Source: Tetrahymena elliotti 4EA
Taxonomy: Eukaryota > Ciliophora > Oligohymenophorea > Hymenostomatida > Tetrahymenidae
DNA length: 64,000 bases
NCBI GenBank assembly: GCA_000231825.2
Contig: JH720360.1
Coordinates: 276,556 to 340,555 of the forward strand
Direction: 5' to 3'
The notes beneath the pieces are model-generated. The model saw only the letters and a list, made by a program, of their open reading frames with translations, ran no database searches and was not told the DNA's origin. This document shows, piece after piece, positions 39,831-53,100 of the stretch. The stretch's first letter is position 1. Every line of letters starts with the position of its first letter. Position numbers and translations under genes: made by a program.

Positions 39831-42800
39831 AATTCTGAAGCCTAGGGTCCAATATCTGTTTTGATATCACTCATCTCATATAGAATTTCTAATATCTGCT
39901 ACTGCTCCCCATCAATAAAATACTTAGTTAAACCACAATCTACACTGTCTTAAAAAAACCCTAAGCATAATTTAGCTAGGAAATTACTTTGCATAAACTG
40001 TATAATTTTTTTAATAATTTATAATTGTGTTGCTCTTTACAAATGTTTGAACCCATTCTTATTTCTTAACATTAGTCTTATCAGATAGATATCATCTCCT
40101 ATATCAATAGTAATTTATTTTAATGTTTTTTAAAAATAAAATTTACCTGACTGCAAAACTGATGCAAATGCTTTTTCGTATTAGCCGCTATCTGCAAAAT
40201 CTAAAGTTTGATTCCACATATCAGAAAGTTGTATATTTTACTCTCTGATTTCATTTTTTTAAATATTCTCTTCTTAGATTTCATCTATACCATATCTTCC
40301 TTATTGTGTTTATTTTAAAGGGTTATTCAAGTGACTCTTCTTTTATTTTAAAGTTTATCTTTCTTTCTAAGTATTATAATCTAATGTTTCAGCAAGTTCA
40401 TCATCATCTAAGAATCTTTCTGTATCTATGTCATAACTATTATCTTTCTACAAAAATGAAATTAATTTATATTAATAAACGCAATTAATACAATAATAAA
40501 GCAATCAATCAATAATTAATTTTTAAAATAAATAATAATATTTACTTAATGAGACATCGGAGGAATAATATTAGGATTATTAGCTATTTCTGATTCATTT
40601 AACTGCTACCTTTATCTATTATTCTTTGAAAGGAGACTATTTTCTATTTTATCTTAGGAATTATATATTTGATTGGGATAATAATCTTGTTAACCCAGCT
40701 AAGCATCTAATAATTACTCAGCAGGAATACTTTGGTTTTTATTAAAATAATAGTTTCCAGATTTATTTCCAAATATCTATTCTTTTAAAATGTTTCTTTA
40801 ATTTTCATAACTAGCTAAAGGTTTTTTCATATTATCTGCATTAATAAGCAGACAACCTCCTCCTGTTCCTGTTTTCTTTTTTATAAAATCTTTAGACCTT
40901 GTTTCTTATACCTAAAATATTTATCATTTGAATTTCGTTAATTTGTATTAAATATTTTTATTTACCCATGCTGGCTGTTTACCAAATACATTAGATGAAG
41001 TAGGTCTATCATCTTTATTATTATGAGGTCTGTAGAATTAATTATCAGATTATGTTTTAAAATCTTTCTTTTTTAGGAAAAATTTTTTAATGTAAAACTA
41101 TTTTTAAGATTTATTTTTACTTGCTGTTTGGCATTAGCTGCTTCTGTTCCAGTTTTTTATGAAATTAGTTCATCAACATCAATATTTTTTGTTAGTCTTT
41201 GCTATTTATGTAATTTGAACTACTCTAAATTTTCAAATTAGTTCTAAAACTTCATCCATTGTTACAAAGCTAGCTTGGCAGAACTTTACACTTAAAGAAT
41301 TCTGTCCCTTATTGTACTTTATAGAACTGGTATGACTTATTCCTAGAATATATGAAAGATTAGAAATTATAACAAAAATTAATAAGTTACATGATAACTT
41401 CCAACAAGATTTTCTGTCATTTCTTAAAATTAGATTGCTATCAACTCAAGAAGCTCACAAACAGCTATTTTGATCTAATTTATTCATTTATTAATGAGTT
41501 ATTTCAAAAATATTCTAATAAATATAATACTTTATATTATGTTTTCTTATCTATCAATTATTGCATACACTTTTCTATCACAATAGAAGTATATATTATC
41601 AGATTCTTGATATGTAAGGTTTGAATTATGTGTTTACAGCTCTTAAATATGGATGGGCTATCAATACCACTTCTCTTTATTTTTAAAAATACTTATCATT
41701 AAAAGAAAATGAGGAAACATTTATTGATTTACTGTAAATATTTATGGGAGAAAACTCTTTGCTATTGATAAAATTAGTTCCTCCTCATAGTTCTCAGCTA
41801 ATTTTAAGAGAAGCTAATCTAGTACAAAAACAGAAGTTGTTTAAGCAACTCTATCACCACCTCCATTAATTATATTTTTAAGAGTTGTATAAAGCACTAT
41901 TTCTTTATTTTGTAATGATTAGTTTTTTAAACAGTTTTAATATATTTAGCACCAACTCTCAGAACAAGCTTTTTAAATACTTTCATTTATTTACTTAGCA
42001 TAAAAGTATCTTTAAATCATTTCACATAATTTATAGCTAGCTTTTACTACAGAAGGAGGACGATCTATAGGATCGAGGAGCTTTTCTTTATATACTGAAG
42101 CAATGTGTCCTATGTTAAGAATAAATTTTAATATAATTTGCATTTTTAAATAATGTTATTTAAATCTTTTAATTCAATTCAAGTTAAGCTCCTCAACTTT
42201 TGATGCTGCTTTTGTCTTAAATAAATAAATTAGTTTCATTTTACCAATAAGAAGAATTTCGGTCTCAGATGAACTGAAATTCGCTGGACGTGTGTGATAT
42301 TCTCCTAAAGCAGAGATCCAAACTCTTAAATATTCTGGTGAAAAATTGTTTAATATCATATCTTAAAGCTACTGATTTGCTATATCTCTTGTTTATAAAT
42401 CAATCAGTTTACCTAGAAGATTCAAAAACTTTTATCTAATTTAAATCATTTACAAATTTTTTTTGTTGAATTACCCAGCATTTTATCCATTGATCTAAGG
42501 TAAATCATTTAAATTTGAGTTTATGTTTGGATTAGAATTAGGAGATAACAGATTATTAATTTACTGCTTTTGCTTCATTTGCTATAGCTTTTATTCAACC
42601 ATCTTTAACTCCTCTTCAGTATTAGGATTATTTATATTTCCTTTTTATGATCTTTACTAAATTTACTGATCTATTATCTGATTCTACTATTATATTGCCT
42701 TTTTTTGAAGTCTAAGCTAATTTAAATCATGTATTGGTATAGTTATTGGTTTATCCTTTTAATCTTAAACTATTTTATCTTCCCCCTTATTTTCTTCTTA

Positions 42801-43044
42801 GACTTTTAAATTCTCTGCATTATCATTTTAATTCTAAAGGTCATTTTGTTTTGGTGCAAATGTTTGCTCCTAAGCTTAGAATAGTTAAAAAAAATTCACA
42901 TTAAATGATTTTTTGAATATTTAATTGATTACGAGGTATGTTCTTAGGGATTTCTTTTGGTAAACTATTTTGGGATGATCTATTTGATTTTTTTGGTCCA
43001 GCTGCTTGCTAACCAGATACTGCTGCTGTACCTGCTGTTGACAT
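39749..43044 (-). CDS. HEAT-repeat protein with TORTIFOLIA1/SPIRAL2-like C-terminal domain
   Basis: Probably a microtubule-associated protein. The start at 43044 gives MSTAGTAAVSGQQAAGPKKS, followed by a long Gln/Asn-rich low-complexity region with a short coil (EEELKMVEQKLQQMKQKQQ). HEAT-like helices follow at about 42360-41740 (LRVWISALGEYHTRPANFSS, ASVYKEKLLDPIDRPPSVVK, VLYTTLKNIINGGGDRV). The middle is Gly/Gln/Asn-rich. The C-terminal domain reads FADSGQYEKAFASVLQS, GDDIYLIRLMLRNKNGF and LCLGFFQDSVDCGL, which resembles the C-terminal domain of plant TORTIFOLIA1-like proteins (AYxEVLxxGDDLLLxxLM). Introns are well supported near 42256 (donor GTAAAATG, joins LLIG to HIASVYK in phase), 41732 (long, about 390 bases), 41120, 40980, 40540 and 40150. 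It ends ...NPKSSY-TGA. The family call rests on one conserved domain plus HEAT repeats, so it is moderate. Confidence 0.6.
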
Positions 43045-44115
43045 TTAATCTATTTATAAACTTGTTTAAAACTTATATTTTTTACTTTTAAATTTTAGAT
43101 ATTGGAATCAAAATTAAATCTTTTTTCAATATTTCGTTATAAATTAATAATTTTTATGTTTTATTTATCAAAGAAAAATAAATTCAATAATTTTGATAAT
43201 ACACTCCTCCATTCATTTTACCATTACATTGCAAATAATTTATTGAAACGATAAGATATCATTCCTACCAATAAATTTTTTATAAATAAATTATTGTACT
43301 TTAATAATTCAGATTAATATTTATTTAACTACCATTTCATTACTTTTAAAAAGTTAGACTTATGGCCTAAAATATTTTATTTATGTTTTTTTAAGTCAAA
43401 TTATCTACAATAGATTAACAAAAGTTTAAATTAAAAGATTATTTATTTTGATGATTTATTGTTTATTAGATCTTTAAGTAAGCAAGTAAAGTGGTATTAA
43501 TTGCCCATGCTATAGGAATTTACAAGTTCAAGTAAATATTTTATAATATAAATTGAAATAACTTAAAAATTAAATAGATGTAAATTAGGATTTTCTATTT
43601 TATTTAAGTATATACAATATGTAAAATATAAAATTTTTTTGTTGAGAGTCATGAAGTTTAGAAAATTTTAAAGAGATATTTTAGAATCTGTATTGATTTT
43701 ACAAAAGATGAAATAGTATTACTCTTATGAAAGAAGTTTTAGTTAATAAGTAAATTCAAAAATATGAATGAATGATAAAATTTTGGGATAAAAGAAGTTT
43801 TTTAAATAAGAAAGTGAAAAAATAAGGAAGATTAAAAAGGAAACAGTATGATTGAGAAAAGTACTTTAAACAAAGGAAAATTAGTAATCTGCATATTAAT
43901 AAATTAGTCTTTGTAAATAAGTAATTACTTTGTTTATATTATAAATATATTATAAGATAATAAGTTTATTTTCATCATAAAATTTTATTTTTAAGAGAAA
44001 ACTTTGGAATTTTTATTGTTAAAATAGGTTTTTTTGGTTGATTTGTTGACAATTATTGTTAATAACAAGAAATATACTAATTACTTCATCTACTCATCTA
44101 TTCATGACCCATCCA
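43045..44115. other. AT-rich spacer
   Basis: About 1.1 kb between the 5' end of the TORTIFOLIA-like gene and the 3' end of the giant gene to the right. No gene or repeat was recognised. Confidence 0.6.
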
Positions 44116-47100
44116 TCAATCATTTTCAGCATAATAATTAGAAACAAAGTTTTTTCTGTATTAGTTAATAGAGTAATTAAAGTTAGATTCTTTGTACTAT
44201 TAATTTCTAAGAAGCACAGTTTGTTCTTTGTTAGGAGTATAGATGTTACTATTCTTTTATTTCATAATATTCATATTGTTAAAAGAATTCTGATAATCAA
44301 ATAAATTGCTTTAAGTTTTCTATTTTTAGGCACTGAGCTAGTTTTATCTAAAAACATTACCATATGAGTCTAACTTTTCTTCAAAAGGTTAGACTTCGTT
44401 CTAGAATGTAGCAAATTTCTTATCAAACTGCTATTCGAACTAATATTATTTTACCTATGGCTAACTGAATGTAGGTAATTTTTCATTTGATAAGAAAATT
44501 TATTGCAAATTATTAATACTTTTCAGCTAAGGGTTTGCAGAGTTTATAAAAAACTAATTTGGATGCTATTATATGGGTAGTTGCTGAATATTATTATCTA
44601 TAAATCTAAAGTTATTATTTTAAAAAGGAGGTGCTATTTAAGGGATGTTGTTATTTTACATTTGACTTACAGGTAGATTATTTTGTTTAAATTATTCGAA
44701 TTTTTGATAGAAATTTTGGTTTTCTTATGAAGAAGGAATAAATTTAGGAACAGTTTAGTCAAAAATTTAGGTGTTTTCTTTTACTTATGGGCTGAATAAC
44801 ATAGGTGATTATTACTATTTTAGATTATGCATAGACTGCATTTACTAATGATTAAATTGATTTAGGTTATTAAACAACTAAGCTGGCTAATTTAAATTGT
44901 AAGCTGTCTGACTAGAGCTAAAGCTTCTTTATCTATCTGCTTATGGTTATGGCTATTGTTAAGGTAAGTTGTTCTAATTTAAATATTATTGATAGAAATC
45001 ATTTGATTTTTGTGTGCTCATATTTTAGAAGTTAGTTTACTTTTATGCTAACTTATCTTGTTATGGCTTTGGGATTGGCTTGATAATAGGTGGTTTTTTA
45101 GTGCTTGATGAAGACTGAATTGGAACTTAATTAGCAAAGTGTTAAGTCTTTTGCAATTCTGATTGTAAGGATCTATCAAACATTGAAGTATTATGCTCTC
45201 TATTTTGAGAGAAATTATTTAATCTTTGCATGTCTTAAGTTGGAGGTGATTATTATGTAATTTTTGTAGCTAAGTTGTTAGAGGGAGATGATAATCTAAT
45301 AGAGCTTGGACTCAGTTTATTTAATAGAGAATTCTTAGAATTATTATTTGAAGCAGATTCATGAAGGTATTGTTTAGCCTACTGTAAGGCATTCAAATTA
45401 AATTAATTATTTATTTTGTGAGCATCTTTATTTTCATTTAAAAAGTAGTTTTAATCTAAATTAAATTATTCTTTTTCCTTGCTCAGAGATCTTATTTTCT
45501 AATGAGATGAAGAGATAGATTCGTATTCTTAAAGATATTTTTGTTTCTTTGCGTTTAATTAAGCATCTCTAATAGGACTTCTATTAAAAGGTGTCGTTTA
45601 TTACAATATACTTTAGGATAAGTTTTGATGCGAGTTTAAATTATTCAAACTATTAACATTTTTAAAATTGCTTTAATAATTATCATATATTTCTTGAATA
45701 GTTTTAGGGGATTAGCTCTTTTTTACTGATGTATTTAATTTATCTACTTTCATTTAAGGTGAGATAGAACGGCCTTCAGTGCTTACCTGTGTTTTTATTT
45801 CATTGTAATATTTATTTATCTCCCCTAATTTCTCATTATTTTTAAGAACTTATTCCTAAATATCTTTAATCTTCTTTTGGAGTTAGTTTTCTACCACCTC
45901 TTCTTTTTTGTTTATATTATTCAAAGATTAAATATCATGTAATATTTTTTGCAAAGTATTTGAGAACTGAGATTGTTTTTCCATTACATTATTGAAGTTT
46001 TTACTAGTTTCAGTCTCTTGTTTGCTCTAGTCTAGTTGAGAATTTCCTTTTTATTCTTTAACTCCTTATTCAAAAGATGATTTTGTTATTTCTTCACGGA
46101 ATTAAGAAATTTCTTGCTTTTACTACTTGAATTTTTTGACTAGATTCTCAAATTTATCATCATCCTAATGAAATTCCTTTTAAATTTTTTGCAGTTTTTC
46201 CTCAGAATTTGGTTTATTACTTGTTTTATTTTCTTCTTGAATTTAATTAATTTTAGTTGCCTTAATTGTTTTAATATTTTCTGACTCTACTCTATTTAAC
46301 AAAGCAGCATGATTTTAAGTAAGGAGCTAAAGTTATCTATTCAAGCTTTGAATCTACTAACTAAGCTGCTTCTATTCGAAATCCTCTTACTTGGAGATAT
46401 CTGCTTCCTTAAGCTGCATTTCTGCTAACTTTTACATCTCTTGATAAATTTATGAGAATTCCTCTTAAAGCTTCTTGTTCTTTTATTATTCCTACTTATT
46501 TAATTATTCTAAATTATCTAATTTGCTTTCAAAATCTTGTGTCTTTTAAAGTTTTATTTTTGGTTTATCATTTTTCTTTTTTAAGATAATTTATTTGTTT
46601 GTTTATGAAAAGAAAACTAAATAACAAAATTTACCTCTTCAATTAGAGCTTTTTATGGAGATCTTTCAAGGTACTCATCTACCTCTTAAATTGATTTTAT
46701 TTTATCTTTTGGAATATTTTGAGCATTTTCTGAAAAGTCAGGTAGACTATCTAAATCCATTATGCCTTCCTGAATGGTCTGCATTTTGATTTCATCTTTG
46801 TTTTGTTTATTTTTTACTTTTTTAACTCCCGAGTCAGGTTAAATAAAATTATTATTTTTATAAAGAGGCTAATTAGGGCTTTCTGAGAGATCTTTAACTT
46901 TATTCTAATTTATTATAATTTTGAATAAAATCTAAAACTAATTTAAAGATTAAAATTAATACCAAAACAAAGCTTGTCTAAGGTGAAGGTACATGCAAGA
47001 AACTTGTTGCAAGTTTAAAAACTTATTTGGGAGAGGTAGAAGGAGTTCTAGAAGTTGGATTCTCTTTTGTTGTGTCTTTTTCTTTTTCTGTATTTTCAAA

Positions 47101-50100
47101 GAATTTTGGATCATCAGGGTGATTTGATATCTCAATTCGGAGGGGATATTGAGGATATTAATTACTCATTTCCATATATGATTTTGTAGGAGTTGCCTCT
47201 TTAAGACATGAAATTTATTATTACTAGTTTACAAGCTAAGAATCTTAGTTGAATGCCCCAAAATTAAAATTCTATGTTGGCTAATAAATTGACTAAACTT
47301 ATTTCGGATTTAATCCTTCTTTTTTAATTTCATTAGTAGATTTGTAGTTTTATGGGATATATGAAGACATTTTATTCTTTGAAGAATCAGTGATGGTCCT
47401 TGTAGTTGGTATCTCAGATAGTCTAGTCTTTTCAGCTAACTAGTTGTTACTGTTTTGATTAACATTATTACTATTATTCTAGTTATTATAACTTGATTAG
47501 TTTTTCAATTATTAAGCTTCATCAAGGATGCTATCCTGGATGTTTCCTTTCAGGATCAAATTATATTAAACGTCTTGATTTCTTTGTAAATTTGGAGGGT
47601 TTTACTAATTTTATTGTTCATTAATAGGGAAATCATTTGTTATGCAGAGTTCAGCTGTAAATTTTTCTGAATTTGAATTTTTTTGTTGATTTTGAGAGAT
47701 CATTCTTTATTCAAAAGTAAAATCTTGCATATTAGAAGGCTGAATAGATACTGTTTAGGTATGTTAGAAGTCAAAAACTTAACTTTCACTCTACTTTTCA
47801 ACTAATTAATTCATGTCTAAAGAGTTCTTATTCTTGCTATACATTGTGTTATCGCGAAGAGCTTTATCATTTTCTAATGCATCTTTCCTGAAGTCAGGCT
47901 GTATTTAAGTGTTTTTTTATGATATAGCATTAGAGATAATTTGAGGATTCGTTGTGTTAACCTAATTATGTCTGCTTGATGATTAATGCTCAATGCTTTA
48001 ATTTAGGTTATAAGCTTTATTCTGATTATTCCAGAAATTCACCATATCAGTTAAGAAATCATTTGTATTCACAGGTTGTTGCTGTTGTTGGGTTGAAGCA
48101 ACTGAATTTTACTTATTTCTTGTGCTTACTTCTTCTTCAATTTAAACTTAAACTGGAGCTTTAACTTAATCCTATTCACTTTGAACTTCTTAGTTTGATA
48201 AAACTTTTTGTTGGTCAATGATATTCTTTTAAATAATATCAGACATGTAAGAATCATCAGAATCATTCTATGAAATTGAACTCTCATTTCTCATATTTGC
48301 CCACATATCATCTTCATCAATGAAATTTGAGACTGGTTGCTGCTACACTTAAACATTTTCTTAATTTGATTTGTTTGAATTTTATGATGGCTATTTATTT
48401 AAAGATGGATTAGCTTATTGTTGTACATCAATTTAAACCTACTTTTATTGATAATACGAACTTTTATTTTTGGTAAACTGATTATACAAAGAAGCAGAAG
48501 GAGGAGAAGGCAATCTTGAGCCTCTTTGAGATGCAAAAGATCTACTTGTGTTGATGTTTTATTAAACGTTATCTTAAAACAATTCTGGTTTGAGTATAAT
48601 TTTATTAACAGAAATAGGAGATAAATTATTAAATTCAAGATTTTCACCATTCTTTTGTTGGTCATTACAAGGAATTTCTGATAAATGAGATTGATTCATA
48701 GTAAATTCTGATTCTAAAATATTTCTGTTCATACTGTCTTCTATGAAATTGTTTTACTAGTGAAATTTTTAGAGAGGCGAAGCATTGGAAGAAGTAGCAA
48801 CCAAACTTGGGTTTTAAAAATCTTCAAAATCAAATTTATATGATTTCCTACTTTAACTTTATTTTTTTTCTAATTTGGGTGTTGTTGTCTATACTTATTA
48901 TAATGATTATGACTTTTCTTCTTTTTCTTCTAATTGTTGATTTGATTTACTTTCCTTTTTGATTTATTCTTATATTATTTCAATCTACTCTTTTTTAACT
49001 TTGCTAGACTGCCCACTTTCTCTTATTTTATTATCAATTGATTAATTTTCAAAATCTGACTCAAAAGGATTTTTTTCAAAATTTATTTCTCTAAAGCTAA
49101 TTGAGCAATTATTTTCTGAACCAGTGTTGGATTCTCTTTGTGATTAAACTTGATAGTTAAGCTCTTAAGTTTCAGATATTTTTTTTAAGTGAGTTGGCTT
49201 TTCTTCTAATTTTTATTTAAAATTAATTTTTAAAACATATCCCTAATCACCGATATTGATAGCATTTCCATTATTTGGATATAATCTTGTTGACAAAAAG
49301 TTATTCAAATTGCCAGAAAAATCTTATGGGACATTAGGTTAATTATCATCAAAAATAAATTTTGAGCTGATAATATTCCTTGTGTTGCTACATGAAGTCT
49401 AAGTTTAGATATTCTGACTAGACCCTCTCGGGTGTAAATAGTCTTAATCATCTTGACATGATTCATTTGAATCTTATTTGTCTTTATTACCTTGCTATTT
49501 ATTAAATTAATTTTGGTTAGATTTAATTATCTAATCTTAATCTTATTGATAGTCTTATGATTAACTTTAATAATTCATAATGTCGTCATTCAAATCAGCT
49601 AGAATTTAATTATCATTAGATTAAGATTTTTCTGAATTTTATTTATTTTTCGTTGAAGAAGGTTAATTATTTTAAAGGCCTAATTAATCATAAGTAATTA
49701 TTTTAGGTATATTCTTAATACTGATATTTCCTAAGTGATTACTTCCTCCAGATTTAATTGATTTAGTATCATTTTGTTAAACAAATGAAGAATTTCCACT
49801 TGCTATTTATACAGACATCTTTCCATTAGGATTCAAAGCAAAAGGTCTTATTTTATTTAAGGATCTCTCAGATTCTTCCTTCTCTTTTCTCTATTCCTCT
49901 TCAGCTTTTAAATCTTAATTAAAGTATTCTAATTCTTTATCTAGTTCGTCTGTTTCAATCATGAACTAATCCTAATTTTAATCATCATTTTATTCTTTTT
50001 ATGTAATAGCTTAATCTTATTAGCTTATTTGTTCTTATTATTGAAACTGATTCTCGTTTTCTAAATTTGATTAAAATTTAACTTTTATTTAATATTCATT

Positions 50101-53100
50101 ATTAACAATTTCATTTGATGCAGAATAAAATGATTCTTCTTATTTTTTATCAATTGTTTCATTTTTATCCTACTATTAAGAATAATTAAATGCATCTTAA
50201 TAAGATTATTCTAACTTGTCCTTGACTGTATAAAATGAATCACTTGATTAAGAAGATTGTTTACCTGGAGAATTCACTAAATTCTATTCTTTTTTAATAA
50301 AATCTTCTTACTTTTTAGGGCTTAGATCATTATTTGTTGTTTATCCAGGCTATTATAATACATTTTCATTTGTAAATGTTTCAAAACTTATATTTTATGA
50401 AGCTGTTTAAGGAATCTAAATTGTTTGAGACTCAGCTGCATTTTGATTTATTTTACTTTTACTTTTTTGTACAGAAAATCCAAAAATTTATCCTAAATTT
50501 ACAGATGGCTACTTATTTTATTTCTTATCCTCTTAAACATTTTTTAAACTAGGAATATGTTCCTAGGATGCTTATTCTTAAATTATATTAATTTGATTGA
50601 TTTCATTTGATTAATTCTTAAATTTGTACATAGTGATGTTTTATTAAGGATTTTACGTGCTTGTCTCTTGGTTAATTGAAAGGCCATTGTCATATTAAAT
50701 TTGATTTATTTCTTCTGTTATTTGCTCGTTTGCATCATTTTTTGACTCAATTTTTTGTTCATTTTATGGTAATTATTCATTGCTATTACTACTGTCTTTG
50801 TTTTTAAGTTAGTTAGTAGCGCTATCACTTTTTACTTAAATGTGGGTTTAACTAGTCTATTTTTTGGCACTGCTTAGATTATTTTTTAAATTTAAAGGTT
50901 AGATTTTTTGTTAATTTTATTTCATGAAGGTGTTTCCACTTAAAATACAAATGTCATTATGACTTTTATTCTTTTTAAGACTTGCACTTTAAAATTAAGA
51001 GCTTTTACTATGATCTAAATTTGTGAGTGAGTTTATGGAACAATTTGAAAATTCTTTTTCCATTTATAAGTCAAATTTTTTTATCTAATTAGGACTATCT
51101 ATTTTTTCACTAAGGGCTACACCAACATCTAAATTAAGACTTGCAAGGCTTTAATGAGTTAGTTACAAAGGATCATTTATTTCATATTATTTTTTAGCTG
51201 GTATCTAAATCTTAGCAAGAGAATTAAAGCTTCCTAGTTCCACGTTATATTACTCCCCATCACTATCTCCCTCAATAGGTGTTATTGCACTCAATCCTCC
51301 TCCTAAGCCTTATCCTAAATTGTTATGAGTAGTATTTCTCCCACCCGAATTACCACTCTAAGTTGATTTCTTAGTGTTATACATAAAAATTGCAGGAGCT
51401 TCCATGTCTACAACATCATTAGGATTTACTTGCTGAATTGCCAAATCTGTAGGCTTGATAGCTTTTAAATTTAATATTATTAAAATTATATATTTTACAA
51501 TTTTTTAGAAAGCTAATAAAAAATATTTCTCAAAAACAAAATTAAAAAAATACTTCTTGCAGGAGAGTCAATAATGCTATCAACTTCTCTAGATTTCACT
51601 TTTATAGTATCTAATTTATTGTAACTGGGTGTTATATTAGATCTTGTTTTAGAAGGCAAAAAGATATCTTTTAAGAGAAAATCTATTTCTTTATTAACAT
51701 CTACTGGATTTTTATTTTCATGTAAAAAGGATTTTTTGTGCATCATTCTTGGCATTTCCATATTAAATAATCCACCATCATCTTCTTTTTTATCATTTTT
51801 ATTGCTATGGAGTTATAGAGGCTTATTCATATCAAAGCTCTCCTCAACTTTTTCTTACTTTTTAAATAGATTTGTTGGTTTGTTCATATCGAAGCTTTCC
51901 TCTAATTTATTTTTATTTGTGTAGAGACTAACAGGTTTAGTCATATCAAAACTCTCATCTTTAGATTTTTTAGTATTCAAGCTTGTTGGCTTAGTCATAT
52001 CGAAAATATCTTCAACTTGATTTTATTTTGTGTCTGAGATAGCTGGAATAATATCTAAGTTATCTTTCTTGTTCTATTTTTTAGTATTTAACTAAATAGG
52101 CTTATTCATGTCAAAGCTTTCTTCTATATTTTGCTCATTTAAATTTAGTGGTATATTCATATCAAATAATTAATCTAAATTATTTTTTTTATTTTGTTCT
52201 TGAGTATTTCCATCATGCTGGTTAGCTTCATTTTATGCAGGCTTTTATGTGTCAAAAGATAAGCTTTTGTTTTGATTTATTTCATAATTCATCATAACTG
52301 GGTTGGTCATAAAGTCCATTTAATAGTCAGAACTGTTTTATTATAAATTATCTTTTTACTTGCTTGAATTTAAATCTTCATTTTTTTAAACAGAAACAAC
52401 TAAACTATTATTTTAAGATTTTTTGTTGCTATTGTCATAAAAATCTGAATTATTTGTAAATTTATTATTAAAGTTGAAAAAATTGAAATTATTATTTTGA
52501 TTTTTTTCATCATCTTTATTATTTTTTTAATTATTTGTGTTAGCTTTTTCTTGATGTACTTAAGAATCATTTTACTCTAAATTTTATATTGACTTTTTTT
52601 AATTTACAAACCCTAAAATGTCATCAACATTCCCTTTATTCTCATTCTTTAAAACTGTATTGTTTTGAGCTCCTTACTAAAATATTTCAAATGAATTCTG
52701 TATTTATGAACCTAAACTGCTTCCTGTTTTGTTTGCAAAATCATCCCAGTTCAGTTATTCTTACTAATTTTCTTATTATTGAGGGGATATTTAATCAACA
52801 ATTTAATGTACTTGGAAAATTTCTTTTTCTGCAGAGTCAAATTTGAGTTCTTAACTTATTTAATTTTCAACAATTTAAGATGAGAATAATTAGTCTTGAA
52901 TTTTGTTTGCTTGATCTTTTTCATTAATACCTTGCTTATTAAAATCAAAAAGATCTAATTATTCTTCAGAATTTATAACATTACTTTCATCTTCTTACTT
53001 TTAATTCTAATTAAATTATTCACTTTATCTTTGATTTTAGCTTTGAGAATCTTGGTAAACGAAATTCTCTTGATTTTATTATTATGAAATATTCTACACC

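Noticed and set aside
41391..41624. Plus-strand ORF of 77 codons
   Set aside because: Sits in a long intron of the TORTIFOLIA-like gene; AT-rich composition with no protein-like pattern.
51736..51924. Plus-strand ORF with a repeated GLFISKLSS pattern
   Set aside because: The repetition is the shadow of the minus-strand SFDMNKP repeats.
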